DNA of 64,000 nt from Golubevia sp. BC0850 (taxonomy: Eukaryota > Basidiomycota > Exobasidiomycetes > Golubeviales > Golubeviaceae), in assembly GCA_012976225.1 (NCBI GenBank), contig JAAVVG010000007.1, forward strand, positions 558,001 to 622,000, read 5' to 3'. Below the pieces are notes generated by a model. The model was not told where the DNA came from. It did no database searches and saw only the letters and a list, made by a program, of their open reading frames with translations. This document shows positions 11,301 to 24,300 of the stretch, piece after piece; within the stretch, counting starts at the first letter, position 1; every line of letters begins with the position of its first letter. The position numbers were made by a program, and so were the translations under genes.

Positions 11301-13085
11301 ACATCCAAAAGTCAACTCGAAGCGATCAATTCCAATGGAAAGAGTAGCACGCCTGAAAAGAGCTCTCGCCATAGGAAAGGAATGTCGACAGACAAGTTCT
11401 TCTTCTCTCGTCTACTTGGCTCCTCTCCGAACGTAGCCAACTCCGCTGCTTCGGAACCTCTGGGTCCCAGAGCCTCTCTCGCTGCTGCCAGATCCCCGGA
11501 CGCTCAATCTCACCCTGGTGGTGACATGCAGAGGCAGGCTAGCAACAACAGCGGGAAAGGATCTGCAGGAAGTAGAAGGAAGGCTGTCTCTCTGGTCATG
11601 GGCCGACCTGGAGAGAGTTCGCCAGCCGTCAGAGAGAAGGACAAGGCGAACGCAGCTGCCAAAGCTGCCAAGGAGGAAAGAAGGCTCACCGGAAGGGCTA
11701 GGAAAGACACTGCCAACAGTCAAAACCAAATGCCGCCTCCTTCAACACCCAAGACCTCGAACGGACCAACTGGAAGCGTTCTGTCCACTTCTGGCCAATC
11801 GACAGCTTCTACCAACGCTGGCTCCAGGAGACAACCTTCCGACGCCTCCTCTCGACCTGCTCCGACTTCGGGGGCTTCAGTTGCCTCTGGGTCTGTGAGA
11901 GCGCCTTCTTCTCACGCTCTCTTCGACAACGAAGGAGCAAACGACTCGACCTCGACTGTAGGACCTTCAAGCTCTGCAGCCAAGAAGGTCATGGATTGGT
12001 TCAGGAAGAAGAGTCTCTCCAAGGGAAGCGGATTCGCTGAACAGCCGCCTCTAGGACCCTTCGTCCACCATTCGCCTTCTGCCAATCCTTCAGTGATTGT
12101 CACCAACACAGCTAACGGAAGCCCTCACGCCAATGGGAATGGAGTAGCTGCTAATGGTACCGAACCAGATTCTGGTCCTTCGAGTCGTTCTACCAGTGGA
12201 ACCCATTCTCAGATCTCCAACGCTACGGACACCACTGGAATGACTTCGGAAGCCTCTGGTACCATCTCTTCCAACAGATCTGGGGCTCCAGTCAAGTCCA
12301 GCATCCTCGGCGAGCAACAGCCCACTCCTCGAGCTTCTACTGCGCTCATGTCGAACGCTGCATCTGAAGCCCCTCCTTCCTCAGTGGGAGCCTTCTCCAA
12401 TTCCACTTCTCGATCGGGAGCCTCCTCTTTCAACGACACGTCTCTGAGATTCCATCTAGGTGCTGTAGATCAGACTGCCTTGACCTCAAGACCACCCCCT
12501 CTCGTCTTGGCCAGCGTTAAGTCGGCTCTTTACGAGATGGGAATCGAAGTTAGAAAGGAGAAGGATGAAGACTTCAAATTGGATTGCGTCAGGAAGAAGA
12601 GAGCCAAGACTCTCATGGGAGCTACTGCAGGATTGGGACTCAGCATTCGAACCAGTGTCTTTCCGCCAACTCAAAATGACTACGAGAAGTCCAGCATGAC
12701 TAGGAGTCCGACCTCTCCAAACAATGCTGGAGATCAACCTATGTCCCCTTCGGCATCCTCTGGACCTGGTGGATCTATCAGGAACTTCTTGAGGAGAGGA
12801 TCTCAACAGACTGGTGTCAATCACGCAGGCTCTCCACCTTCTGCCACCTCTGCTCTGCCAGACGAATGGGATAGGAATGGAAACCAGCCAACGCCTCTCT
12901 ATGGAGAAGCTTCAGTGGATGGAGGTCAGGAAGTTAGGTTCAGCGTCGAAGTCACCAAGATCAAGAACCTTCCAGGTCTCTACTCTCTCGACATTAGAAG
13001 GATGAAAGGAAACCTTTGGGCTTACAAGTTCCTCTATCACGCTCTCTTGGAACGATCTCAACTAGCAAGCACTGCAACAGCATGA
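8379..13085 (+). CDS. KIN4: Kin4-like Ser/Thr protein kinase
   Basis: Three exons (8379-9176, 9455-9539, 9634-13085) give about 1444 residues. After a 190-residue Ser/Ala/His-rich tail comes a full kinase domain: glycine loop [11 protein letters not shown] (about 206), ATP lysine in [10 protein letters not shown], catalytic [12 protein letters not shown] (about 333), DFGFAN, and the activation segment ending [12 protein letters not shown]. The insert [20 protein letters not shown] is characteristic of the CAMK-like Kin4 group, which in budding yeast guards spindle position and delays mitotic exit. A polyglutamine run (QQQQQQQ) and some 900 disordered residues follow, and the last 60 ([20 protein letters not shown]) resemble a kinase-associated KA1 domain that binds acidic lipids or the kinase itself. 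All catalytic residues are present. An alternative name is a Ppk1-type kinase of the same group. Confidence 0.9.
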
Positions 13086-13577
13086 ACGATCGTTCTTTGA
13101 TGTGAAAAACAACCCCACTCTTTTTCTTTTTTTTTCCAATTCAACTCTCAATCTTTTTCAATACCGCAGCTCCGCCTCTCACTCTCACTCTCACTCTCAC
13201 TACAACCCAAACTCTCCAATGTCTCTAAATTAAATACACACAAAATCACATTTCAAGTTCCCAAATCAGCTACGCAATCTCGTCCCCCCTAAAACACCTC
13301 TTTATCTTATACCATCACCCATCTTTTTTAGTCTCTTCTTATTTTCCTTTTCCCTTCAAAGAGCCTGAGTTCTAGAACAACTCTCATGACTACTTTTACT
13401 TTCTTTTACTTTTCCTATTCTCTACTCTATTTTCTGAAATCAAACATTCTTTTACACACGCTCGAAACTTTCTCTCACTTGCGAGTAAAAGCAGTTCACT
13501 CAGCACTGAGAACTGCAATGAGCTCCACTATGTTGATTTCTTCTGCTTGCTTGTTGTTACATTGGACTAGAGACCCT
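13086..13577. other. Convergent 3' flanks of kinase and APC1 genes
   Basis: No gene is seen. The stretch is A/T- and pyrimidine-rich, with poly-T runs after the kinase stop and a short CTCTCA microsatellite at about 13176-13201. It should contain both polyadenylation regions. Confidence 0.5.
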
Positions 13578-16500
13578 TCAACCCACATTTCCTGCAAGCC
13601 AACCCTTCAAGATCGCTTCGAACATTCCACTTTCCAGCCAACCCCAATCATCTCTTTGTTCATTCTCTCCTGCCCCTTCTTCGCTTGCATCTCCAGCCGC
13701 GAGACTTCTCAAGATTGTCTTCATGACCAGCGTCGCTTCTGCATTTGAAAGCTGACCTTTCATTTCCGTACAAGTCCTAGCGATCAGATCCTTGAGTCTT
13801 GAGAGAGTTGAAACACCTGGAATTTGATTGTTGACGAGATGGAAAGAAAGTTGACGAGCCGCAACTTTCTTCTCGTCCGAATCTACATCATCGACAGCTG
13901 AGGAGAAGTCCAGAGAAGAAGAGTATCTTTGAAGGAGTCGCAAAACTCTGGTTTGATCTGGATTCATCGAGTCCATCTCTGATACAGTCTTCTTCCTCGT
14001 GCTTATCTGCATCCTATCCAACAGGCCTCTGTAGATGAGAGGCTTTCTGTGATCTTTCGTAGAAGGTAGAATCGACTCGTTCGTCCCTGAAGAGACTCTC
14101 AAAGTCTTGAAAGCGTGTCGATCGTAGAAATCCAGAACTTTCTCCAACTCCCGAAGATGAAGACTCGATCCTCTGCCCTTGGCCCCCAAATCACTGAGGA
14201 GATACAACGACAGATAAGGTCCGATCAAGGATGGCTTGTCTAGTGTTAAACACTCCATCAGAACATCCGTACAGAACCTCTTGAAAGCCTTGGTATTGAG
14301 AGAGGCAGAGCTCGAGGAGGAGGAGGAGGGAGAGCAGATGAACTCGACGAAGGCACGATGCTGAGGAGCGGTTGCGAAGCTCCTTACCAACTCTTTGAGA
14401 TCGGAGAGACCGAGATCTGTCGACGAGTCCGAAGTCAAGCCGATCCCAACCCAGTCAGAGCTGCTTGAAGACCTATTGAAGATGCTCCTGAATCCGTTTG
14501 GATCGTCTGCGTAGCTCAGATATCCAGTTCGACGTTTGACTTGCATGGTGCGAGTGATCAGCAACTTCCTCGAATGAGCTCGGTTGGAGGAGACGTTCAA
14601 GGAGCTGGGCCAGTAACGCTCTGTTGCGGTCGATAGAGAGGAGATGTCCGAGAAGCTTGGAAGTAGAGTTGGAGCGTTTACGATCTCCTCCGTCCTAGAA
14701 CCAGATTCGTCTCCACGTCGAACCAACTTGATGGGGAGGTAGGACACTTTCTTGGTCTCGATGTCTTCTACTACCAGTAGCCTAGGCTCGACAGCTAGAC
14801 ACCAAAGATGACGATAGGCTTGGAGGTGGGCTCTGTTGTCTGAGGCTCCGTTCGGGAAGGGTGGGAAAAAAGCAATGACCATCATCGCGATGGCTGAATC
14901 TGATTGTCCGAGGGTGAATCGACCTCCTCCCAAGAACAGCAGTCCAATGGCCATGTGGTTGGCCACGTGCGCTCCATAGTGTCCAGGAGTGTCTATCCTT
15001 CCGTGGGCTTTTCTGAAGAGCCTGAGAAGGTTGACGTCTCCAGTGCCGGCCATCACCATCGCAAGAGAGATGGCGACCAGGTTGACTCCGGTTCTGAGAG
15101 CTGATGATCGAACTCTAGTAAAGTAGGAAGTAGCTGGAAGAAGCGAAGGAAAAGGAAAGTCAGTATATGTCTTTGGTAAAGCTCGACGTAGATACTATAC
15201 TCACTCCGGATGCTGGCTTCATGATCGAAGCGCTGGTAGTAGTCGAACAAGAAAGACTTGACCTCTTGGTTTCCAGATCCAGCGTGTCTGAGTCCAATCA
15301 AGAAGCAAGCAGCGGCTCTAGCGTTGAGAGAAGCGAGTTGAGCCGCTTCTGGAGCTTTTTTGTCTGAAATGGCGACAGAGGCGATGATCTCTGGTAGAAC
15401 AGATGCGACCCAGTCCTGCGTGCACTCGATTCCGTTCCACATGATGAGACCTTTGGAGAGCACTCTGACCAGCAGAACATCTGGTCTGACTTCGTCCAGC
15501 TCTTCAAGCGTCCGAGGTAAAGGAATCAGTTCTGAGATGTCCTTGTTGTTGCTTCTAAGAAAGATGAAGCCCAGCGAGATGGTAGCGCAGAGACCGGTGA
15601 TACTGGTATTGAGAGACCATTCGAAAGAACTTGGATCCAATTCCTGCTCTTCGAACATCGGAGGTGCTTTACCCACCATCAATTCAACGATTCCCTTGAC
15701 CAGTTTTCTGTCTGGAATGCTAGTCATTGGTTTCCTGTGACCTCTTCCTAGCATTACCAGACCTAAAGCGAAGGCAGCGGACAGAGAGTAAGCTTCCCTG
15801 TTGCTGAATTGAGATTCAGAAGTCTGGATGTGCTTGGCTCCGATTTGACTGAGCATGTTCTCTGCGGTCCAACGATGACTTGAACCTAGGAATAAGATTC
15901 CCATGCTCATCAAGGCAGCAGCTTGTGTGAGAGTTGACATGTTCAGATCCACGTTCTTGGAAGGTAAGAAGGCAGCCACTTGCACTGCCATGATCGATTG
16001 AGCTCCTGGTTCTCCGGTTCCAACTCTAGCAGCTGCCACTCCTAGAAGAGTTCCGACCGTCGTGAGGTTGTGGCGATCTCTGAGGTACCTGAATCCGTGA
16101 ACCTTGTTGATGACCGAGAGGTGTCCCATGAGTCCTAGTCCGAAGAGGAATCCAGCGTGCTTTGCACTTGCTTCAGAGGCAGCGTGAGAATAGATCCAAT
16201 TCGAATCCATGCTCTCTAGACCTTGAGCAATCTCCAAAGCAGTTGAGACTCCGTTGTGGAACAGTGGCCAATCCAGATCTGTGCTCTCTTGAGGGATGCT
16301 CGTATATGACCGAGTTTGGTTCATAGGGATGACAGGGGTCTCGAGGCAGAGATTTGGAGAGCGCCATTTCTCAGTTGGAACGAAGCGACCAGAAGCGAGA
16401 AGGAACATTCCTCTACCGATAGTGGTAGCTTTGGTTCTCTCGATGGTAGCCAGGCGTAGCTTGAGGATCTCGTCCTTGTGTTGTTGTTCGCTGCGAGGAT

Positions 16501-19500
16501 AGGAAAGACGAAAAAAATTGTTAAAAGGTCTCGTTCTTCGGCATGACTTTTGAGTGAACTCACTTCTCTGCAGAATCAGCAAAGTAAACAGGCTGAGGAA
16601 CGTTGGTCTGTAGAAGCTTTGCAACGTCTCTCAACCTGTAATCATCTGCGAACAGTTGAGCGCTGATCGGATCCAAGCTCACAGTACGAGGGAGGGTTTT
16701 GAAAAGGTGGGGTTCAATGCGACGAGACTGTCGAGTACAAGAGTCAACGTCAAGGTCAGCTTCTGACGAAAGGTCACAAACGAGAAACTACCAAAGAAGG
16801 AAGACTCACCGGAACGAGGCCCAATCCCTCGTCTAGTTCCAATTGTCTAGCAAGTTCAGGTCTGTCTGCTAGTCTGTAGGCATCGACATTCCACCTCGAA
16901 GGTGGACTCAGCTGACAAGTTCTGAGAGCTTCTTTAAGAGGAATGGAGACCGCTAGAGGTAGAAGATCTATCTCAGAGTTTCCTATCTTAGTCTTCACTA
17001 AAGCATCGGTGACTTTCTGAGCTGTCGGAGTAGAGTCAGATTCCGTCGGTGGCGAGAATTGAGAAAAGACGAATAGGAGAGTAGTGGATCTAGGAGCGAC
17101 GAACTCCAAGCCTGAAGCGCTCGAAAGGTTTCCGACCCATTGATGCAGAATCTCTTGAACGCTCGAAGTTGAGGTCTGAGAGAATCGCGAGTAAAGTAGA
17201 TCGTAGATGTCGAAGCAGCTGAGATCTTCCATCACTTCTGTTGTCCCGGCAGAGGACTGGTCTTCTAAAGAGCACACAGATTCTGGAACTAATCTCATCC
17301 AGTAATCGACTACTGAAGAAGCTTTGAAGCGGTTTCCCAGCTTGACCAGTAGTTGAGCAAAAGCTTCTAGATGAGAATCACGTTTCAATAAGTTGAGGCG
17401 CGATTCCTGTCCAAGAAGATGAAGGATTGAAATGATCGATTTGAGACTTCCTGTCGATATCGTTCGTCCAGAAGAAGGAAGAGCTCGGTATTGCTGAGAT
17501 GCTTTCCGAGAGCCAAGTTGAAGGGAGGGTAGGAACTGATCATCGAAGTGACTTGAGTGAGAGCTTGAATTCATCATTTTCTCCCAAGACCCGAGGTTGG
17601 AAGATAAAGTAGCAGCAACAGGGGTTGTAGCTCCGGTTCCATTGACCAACACATCTACCAGACATTCCCAATCCGATTTTGAAGCCTCTCCGGAAGGTCC
17701 AGCAGAGGCATCTTGAGAGCCGGACTTCCCAAACCTTGATTCGATCCAGGATTTCCGAATGTATCTGGCGGTCTCGGAATCTAGAAGTAGATCGAAACTC
17801 TGTAAAGCCCACTTGGTTCTTTCACACCAAGGCTTAAGATCCAGATGAAGTTCTTGTTGATGATGAGTAGAAGAGGAGGCGTCGAAGAGATTGACAGTGA
17901 ATCTAGAGCCTCTTGGTTGCTCCAAACTTTTGATGACCTGATTCTCTTGAAGTTGACCGCCTTGCCTTTTCAGCATCTTGAGAAGATCTAATCGAAGCTC
18001 AGAAGAAGATGAATCTCCAGCAGCTCCTAGGCTCAGAGTGGCTTCTCCATTCGTCTTGACTATCAGCAGATCAGCGATTCCACTTCCTGAAGAGATTGAA
18101 CCGGTCAGATCGAGAGGTAGGGCAGAGAGAACTTCGACTCTAGGAGTGGCCCTTGAAGGTGGTGGAGTTTTGGTCGAGAAGACGTAGCGAGTTGAACTGG
18201 TGAAGCTTGGTTTTGATTGAGACTCCGGTGCTTGATTGGGAACGGGCAATTGAACTTCAACTTCTTTAAGGTGGATTTCTCTACTCAAGATGAGCTGAGA
18301 ACATGGAACGATGATTTGAATCATTGGAGTCGAATCTCCATGACGTGGAACCTCGATAAAATGAGCAGTGATTCTTGTAGCAATTTCGGAACTGTAAGAA
18401 GAGAAAGAGAATGGAATTTTGCAATGTTAGTACAGTATCGTAAATGAAAGACAGAGTTCATTCAGAGTCTCATTTACTACTCACTCCACTAGATCTTTGC
18501 AATCAATCTCTTCCAACAAAGAAACAGCAGCGAAAGTTTGAGAATAACTTTGCATTTCCTGCAACAATTCCATTTCCAGAAGATCCTGTTCTTCCTTTTC
18601 CAATTCTTCTTCCTTAGTTGGCTTCCCATCCATCTCTCCGTCCTCTTCAAAGCCCAAAACTGTGTTGCTACCAGTAGGAATAGGCAAGCCATTAGGACCT
18701 AAAGACATAGATACTCCTCTATCACCAACCCTACTGATTTCTCTATCAACCTCCATTCCACCATCACTTCTATAAGAACTTGCATGAGAGAATCTAGGCC
18801 TAGTAACATTTCCAGGAGTCGCATTCACAGCTGTTTGAGATTGAGAAACAGATCTACCGCCAGTAGTTGATGGACCAATAGATTGTCTATTACCGCCGGT
18901 TGAAATTCTAGATCTAGCACTCGGTCCATTCAAACCACCAACTAAACTTGTTCTTCTAGCTCTGTTGTTATGATGGTTTTGACCTCCGGAACCAGAAGGA
19001 CCTCTCATCATCAATTGATTATCATCAATTTGCATTTGATTTGAGCCTTGAGATTGACGATGTCTAACTAAATCTTCCGCCAATTGTTGAACTGCTAAAT
19101 CATCAGGTCTACCACTTGTAATACCTGAAGATAAAAGATTAAAGTCATTTTCAAAAGCAGGCGTCGTTCGGTTGTTTCCCGTAGGTTCGATAGTTGCATT
19201 TCGATTATTGGAAAGTCTGTTTCTTTCATGCATCGAACTTAATCTTCTACTTCTACCACTTGCATCTCTTCCCCCTAGGTTTTGAATCAAAGAAGAAGAG
19301 GAATTAGGTCCACCAACCATTGAAGAGCTTCCAATTCCACTAGATCTTCTATCTCTGTCTAACCGAGCAGATTTTCGAGGAGGAGGTCTACCTCTTCCAA
19401 GATTTTGACCTGGAGTAGAACTTCCTACTAAAGAACCATATCTGGATTCTGGATCTTCAGGTTGGGAATCTAAGTCAATAGGCATTGAAGATGGAAGTTG

Positions 19501-21219
19501 AGAATCGTAACCTAAATCGATTTGTCCTTCTGTAGGTTGAATTTGAACTTGTGATGAACCTCCTCCCGTTAAGAAATAATCTTCATTAGTACCAGAGTGA
19601 ATAGGATCAGTGTTGAATTCCTTGTCTTCTTGAATTTCCATCAGAGCATCTCGATTCTGTTGAGGGAGGTTTTGATTCTGATCCTTTCTCAAACTTCCAC
19701 TACTTTGAATCTTAGAAGCCGAATCGATGTAATTGTAGATTTTGATTTTCTTGGTTCTATGATTGGCAGTTATCAGGATTTTTGGAGTTCTTCTCTCATC
19801 GTAATAAGGGTTTAAATCTTCATTGAGATTGGTAACTGGAATTAATCTTTCATCAACATCTGCGAATGGACCTAATTCTTCGTGTAAAATAGCTTTTGGT
19901 TCGTTTAGATACTCCTTTCCAAAACCACTCATAACCTGATCTTTAGAAAATGAGATATTCTTATAAGAAAACAATCCATTGAATTCATCCAATGGTCTTC
20001 TAAGATAGAAAGTCAAAGATGAAGGTCTTTCAAGTTGCACTTCTCCTCCTTCTTCTTCCTCTTCATCATATCTTTCCAATTGCGCATCAACATCTCTTTG
20101 AATTAATTTTCTCTCAAATTCCATCATTGAAGCATCTAAAGAAAGGTCTGCAAATCTTTGAGAGTGAGGTGGAGATTCTGATTGTGAATTAAATCTATTC
20201 GAAGGTTTCCTCTTTGATTTCTCTGATCTCTCCTTTTTTTCTAACCATTCTATCCATTTCCTATCATCTGCCTCTGGCTCTCTGACTAATAGAATCCCAA
20301 TTCCACTAGGAGATTTCATGACTTGAGATTTATCCAATGGGAAAGGAACGTCTAGAAAATGTAAATTCCCTTCCTTTGGATTATGAAGAATTAGAGAGGA
20401 TTTCAAGAAGATGACCAAAGTCAGAGTTAAAGGGTTATTAGAATCAGTACTTGAATGAGGTTTAGAGAAAGGATTGAGAGTTGAAATTGAAGAAGGGTTA
20501 GAATGAGATGGAGGTTGCATCTGAGATTGAGCTGGAGTGAAAGGTGGAATCGAATCTAAATTTGAATTTGAACTTGATTGTTTTGATTTAGAATTTGAAT
20601 TGATATCTTTGTCGGAAGGGTTGACTTGATTCGTTCTATCATCTTTCTGATGAATCCCATCTTCTCTTTCTACTACTTTGCACTTGGATGATCCTTTACT
20701 TGCCTTACTGGATCTATTGAATTGAATTTCCTCATTCTGCTGAGCATGATTCTCAAACCAAGCCCAACCAGCCCAATTAACATTCTCTTGGAAAGTGAAA
20801 GTTCTAATCAGTTCCTCATTTCTAGTCCAAACTAAAGTTGAACCTTTCCAGGTCAACTGAGTCTCTTCTGCATCTGAATTGGCTGAAGTATTGAATCCGT
20901 CGGTTGAAGGTGGAGGAGTAGAGAGTGAATAGGTTGAGCAACTTGAATTGGAAGTGGAAGTGGAAGGGGATGAAGATGGAGAATCGTGCTGACGCTGTTG
21001 TTTGCTCTTTGAGTTGACGATTTCTCTCAATCTTCTCAGGACAGTAGATTCTTGAATTGAATCCGGGATTGGAATGAATTGTGAGATTGGATCATCTTCA
21101 TCATCATTTGAAGCTGAGGGTGAAGGTGAAGCTTCAAGTAGTAATCGTTGGTTGAGTCTGGTACTTGAATCAGTTTGCTGAATTAAAATTGAATCTGAAA
21201 GAACCATGATTGGAATCAA
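13578..21219 (-). CDS. APC1: Anaphase-promoting complex subunit 1 (Cut4/BimE)
   Basis: Five exons (21219-18485, 18391-16810, 16727-16564, 16490-15205, 15133-13578) keep phase throughout and give about 2440 residues, the usual size of APC1. The N-terminus carries the beta-propeller strand LTWKGSTLVWTRNEELIRTF. A conserved link reads SLDPISAQLFADDYRLRDV. The C-terminal half has proteasome/cyclosome repeats, for example AGFLFGLGLMGHLSVINKV, GTLLGVAAARVGTGEPGAQS and HVANHMAIGLLFLGGGRFTL, followed by HLWCLAVEPRLLVVEDIETK. APC1 is the scaffold of the ubiquitin ligase that destroys securin and cyclins at anaphase. About 400 residues in the first exon are a Ser/Asn/Arg-rich disordered insert (near 18.7-19.7 kb), a likely site of mitotic phosphorylation. 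A second ATG four codons downstream (MVLSDS) could be the true start. It shares a promoter with MMS22. Confidence 0.93.
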
Positions 21220-21347
21220 AGAAGTTCTACGTAATCATTAGCATCCTTTGATCAGCGAGTGGTAGACAGTGAACAAGTGTTGGTCTCTCTCTTCTTCTCA
21301 ACCGATGCCACTCGATTCTTCGACTTTCTAATTCTTCTGCCAACGTC
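21220..21347. promoter_or_regulatory. Shared APC1-MMS22 promoter
   Basis: Only 128 bases lie between the start codons of two divergent genes. Both promoters and both leaders must be packed here. I see no clear TATA box on either strand. Confidence 0.6.
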
Positions 21348-24300
21348 TTGTTCTCATCAAGAATGGATCGAGATCCTCAATCTGAATTGAAGATAGAGAT
21401 AGTCTACACTTCTGACGCAGAAGAACAGAGAGAAGCAAGATTCAAGTTAAACTCTCCATCCCCATCTCCATCTCCATCGCCTTCTCCTAGACGCTCTCCT
21501 CCAAGGAAAACGCGTAAACTGAATCATGTAGACATCAACAATGACTCAAATGAAGCTCATTCTGAATCAAGTAGAATGGCACAAGCGCGTTTCTCAGCCG
21601 AAAGGCAGCTGCCGGAGAATCGCATTGGGCATGAGAATGAGAATGATGAACAGATGGTTGGAATCGCAGAGGGAACTCAGCTTCAAGGTGAGTACTACAA
21701 TCAATTGTTGTACAGATGAACAGAATTGGAGAATGATTGAGAGCCTGCAGAGATTCAGGACTTGAGTTGGAACTGAGCGTTTCATTTCCCTTTGCATCTT
21801 TGCTCAGGCCTCGACTACTTGGATGATCAAGATGAGCTAGATCTTCTAGCCCCCGCTCCTCAAAATCCTTTCGATTCTAGGACTTCTATCATTCGGCCAA
21901 AATCACGATGTAATCAGGCGATTCCTCCAGAGAAAGAGGCTCTAAGTCTTCCCTCTCCTATCTTCAGTCACGCTACTCCTACCCGACGTGCCTCTTCCAA
22001 TCCTCCTCAAACCATGACTCGAACTTCAACTTCAAATGTTTCTCCTTCGCCGCCCAAGGTCACGACCGGACTCTCAAATCTGAGGACCAGAAGATCGAGC
22101 GACCCAATTGCTTTCTCTGAACACACCGCCGTTCGAGAGATGCAGAAGGGTTTCGAAAGGAGTAATTCTGTTCCGATGGAGATTGAACATGTAGATGATT
22201 TCATGCAACAGGAAGTTTATATGGAAATTGAGGAGATCAGTCAAATCACAAGTAAGAAGAGGGCTAGATCTTTATCCCCCAATTTATCAGGAAGAAACAT
22301 CTCTAGAACTGATTTCGAAATGCCAATAACCAACAATACTGCACAATCTCAAATCCAATCTCAAGCCGCAGTGCCATCTAGCAGTCCTTCAAAAACCTCA
22401 ATGCCTCCTCCTCCAGTCCCAACTCGACCTTCAAATACTCAATCAACCTCAGATGCAGCTCTAGCAGCTTCTCTTGCAAACCAACCTTCCAAACCAAATC
22501 GAAGTTTAAGGCAAAGGAAAGCAGCTCAACTTCAACCTTACACTCATGAAGCTCAGAAATATAGAAGAGATTTAGTTAGAAATGATTGGGAAGATGCAGT
22601 GGTTTCACAGAGAGAATGGCAGAGAAAAGAGAGAGAGAAAGAAGATAGAAGAGAAAGAGGAGAGGAAACTGAAGAGGATAGAATTGAAAGAGAGGAGAAA
22701 GAGAAAGTTGAGAGAGAGGGAAAGAGGGAAGAGAGAGAAAAGAAAAGAGAGGAGAAAGAGAAAAGGAGAGAGGAAAAAAGGAAAAGAAGAGAAGACAAGG
22801 AAAGAAAGAGAGATGAATTGTTGAAAGTTGATGATAGGATGTTGGGGAATTTTGGAGGTAGGATCGAGGAAAGTGAGGATGAAAGTGAATTGAGTGAGGA
22901 AAGTGGAGATGAATTGGCTTTGGGAAATCAGGTTCCTAATCGAATTAATGGGTCTTCTAGTAAAGATCCAAAGATTTCTGTTACTTATGGGAAGAAAAGA
23001 CAAATCGAAAGTTCAGAGAAAGGAAAAGGAAAACAGAAAGATAATCAAAGATCGGTTTCAACTCCCACTCCTTCATCAAGACCTGAACCTACGCCTTTCT
23101 TTATGGACATGGATGTGCCTTTAGATGATGATCCTATGCCTACTCCTAGTCGTAATCCTTCAAGAGGCCCAAGTAAGAGCTCTTCCAAGACCAAATCTAG
23201 GTACAGAAGAGGAATGGTTCAAAATGAAGAAAGTGAAAGTGATGGTGAAAGTGGAATTCTACCAACTTTAGGTGAAGTCTCTGGACCTAGAATTCATCTC
23301 TCCAAGACATCAACAAATCGACGTCGTAGGGGAACTTTCTCTTCTTCCTCATCGAATGATGGCTCCTCTCAAGAAGGAAATGAATCAGAATCAGATTCGG
23401 ACGATTCTTCAACTTCAATCAAAACTTCGGGCTCAATCGATTATGATGCTAGGTTGAGACAGTGTAAAAAGATGATGCCTGCGGTGACCGCTAAACGTTG
23501 CATTGCAGACTTGAGACAGATGAGATTGGAGATCGCCTATGAAAAAGCTGGAAGAGTTCTTAATCGTGGAAGAGTCAGTACTCCTGCTACAAGTCCGGTA
23601 AAATCAATAGTAGCAGATGGCGAATTAGCTCCAGGTGAAACTAGAAAGAGGATAGGGAATAGAAATGATGATGTTGATGCTGAAAGATTCGATTTGAGAG
23701 ATTTAGGCGATCAAGAATCTGAAGATGAAAACGAGAATGAGAATCAACAAAGTAATTCTGATAAAGATCTTTTCAGTCAGAATTTGATTCGACCTGAGAA
23801 CTCAACTCAAGATCAAGTGAATAGATATGAGAAAGAGGTTAGATTGGAAAGAGAATTGGAGAAAAGAAGGAAAAGGCTTGGTAACAATGATGATGATGAA
23901 GAAGAGGAGGAGCTTATCAATTATAATCTTCAAAGAACTTCGAAACCGAGAAATGGACCTACTAGGATTGAAGATTATTATGGTAATCAAGAGAATGAAC
24001 TTCAAGGTTCTCAAGCTTCTGAAGCTGATGAGAGAATGATCTGGAATCGAGACGATTATGGAAAGGACTTTCGGGATGAGATGAGCGATGGAGATGAAGC
24101 TTTGGAAGTCAATGAGAGTTGGTGGACCAAACCTCCTAGAAATATAGCCTCAAGAAATCGACGTTTGAGTCAAGAAGATGATGTGGATAGGATGTTGCAG
24201 AGAACTACTGGCAACAAAAGATCTAGGAAGGATGGTAGACCGAGGTATGGAATCTCTGCTGGAACTTCGAATCGAAGGTCTACTGGAATTGGAAGACCTG

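Noticed and set aside
10169-12824. Many 60-170 codon frames on both strands within the kinase gene
   Set aside because: Shadows of the Ser/Thr/Ala-rich tail of Kin4; none continues past the gene or has a motif.
15053-16624. Minus-strand frames of the APC1 locus as separate genes
   Set aside because: Four successive frames join through standard introns with matching phase into one APC1 protein of the expected size.
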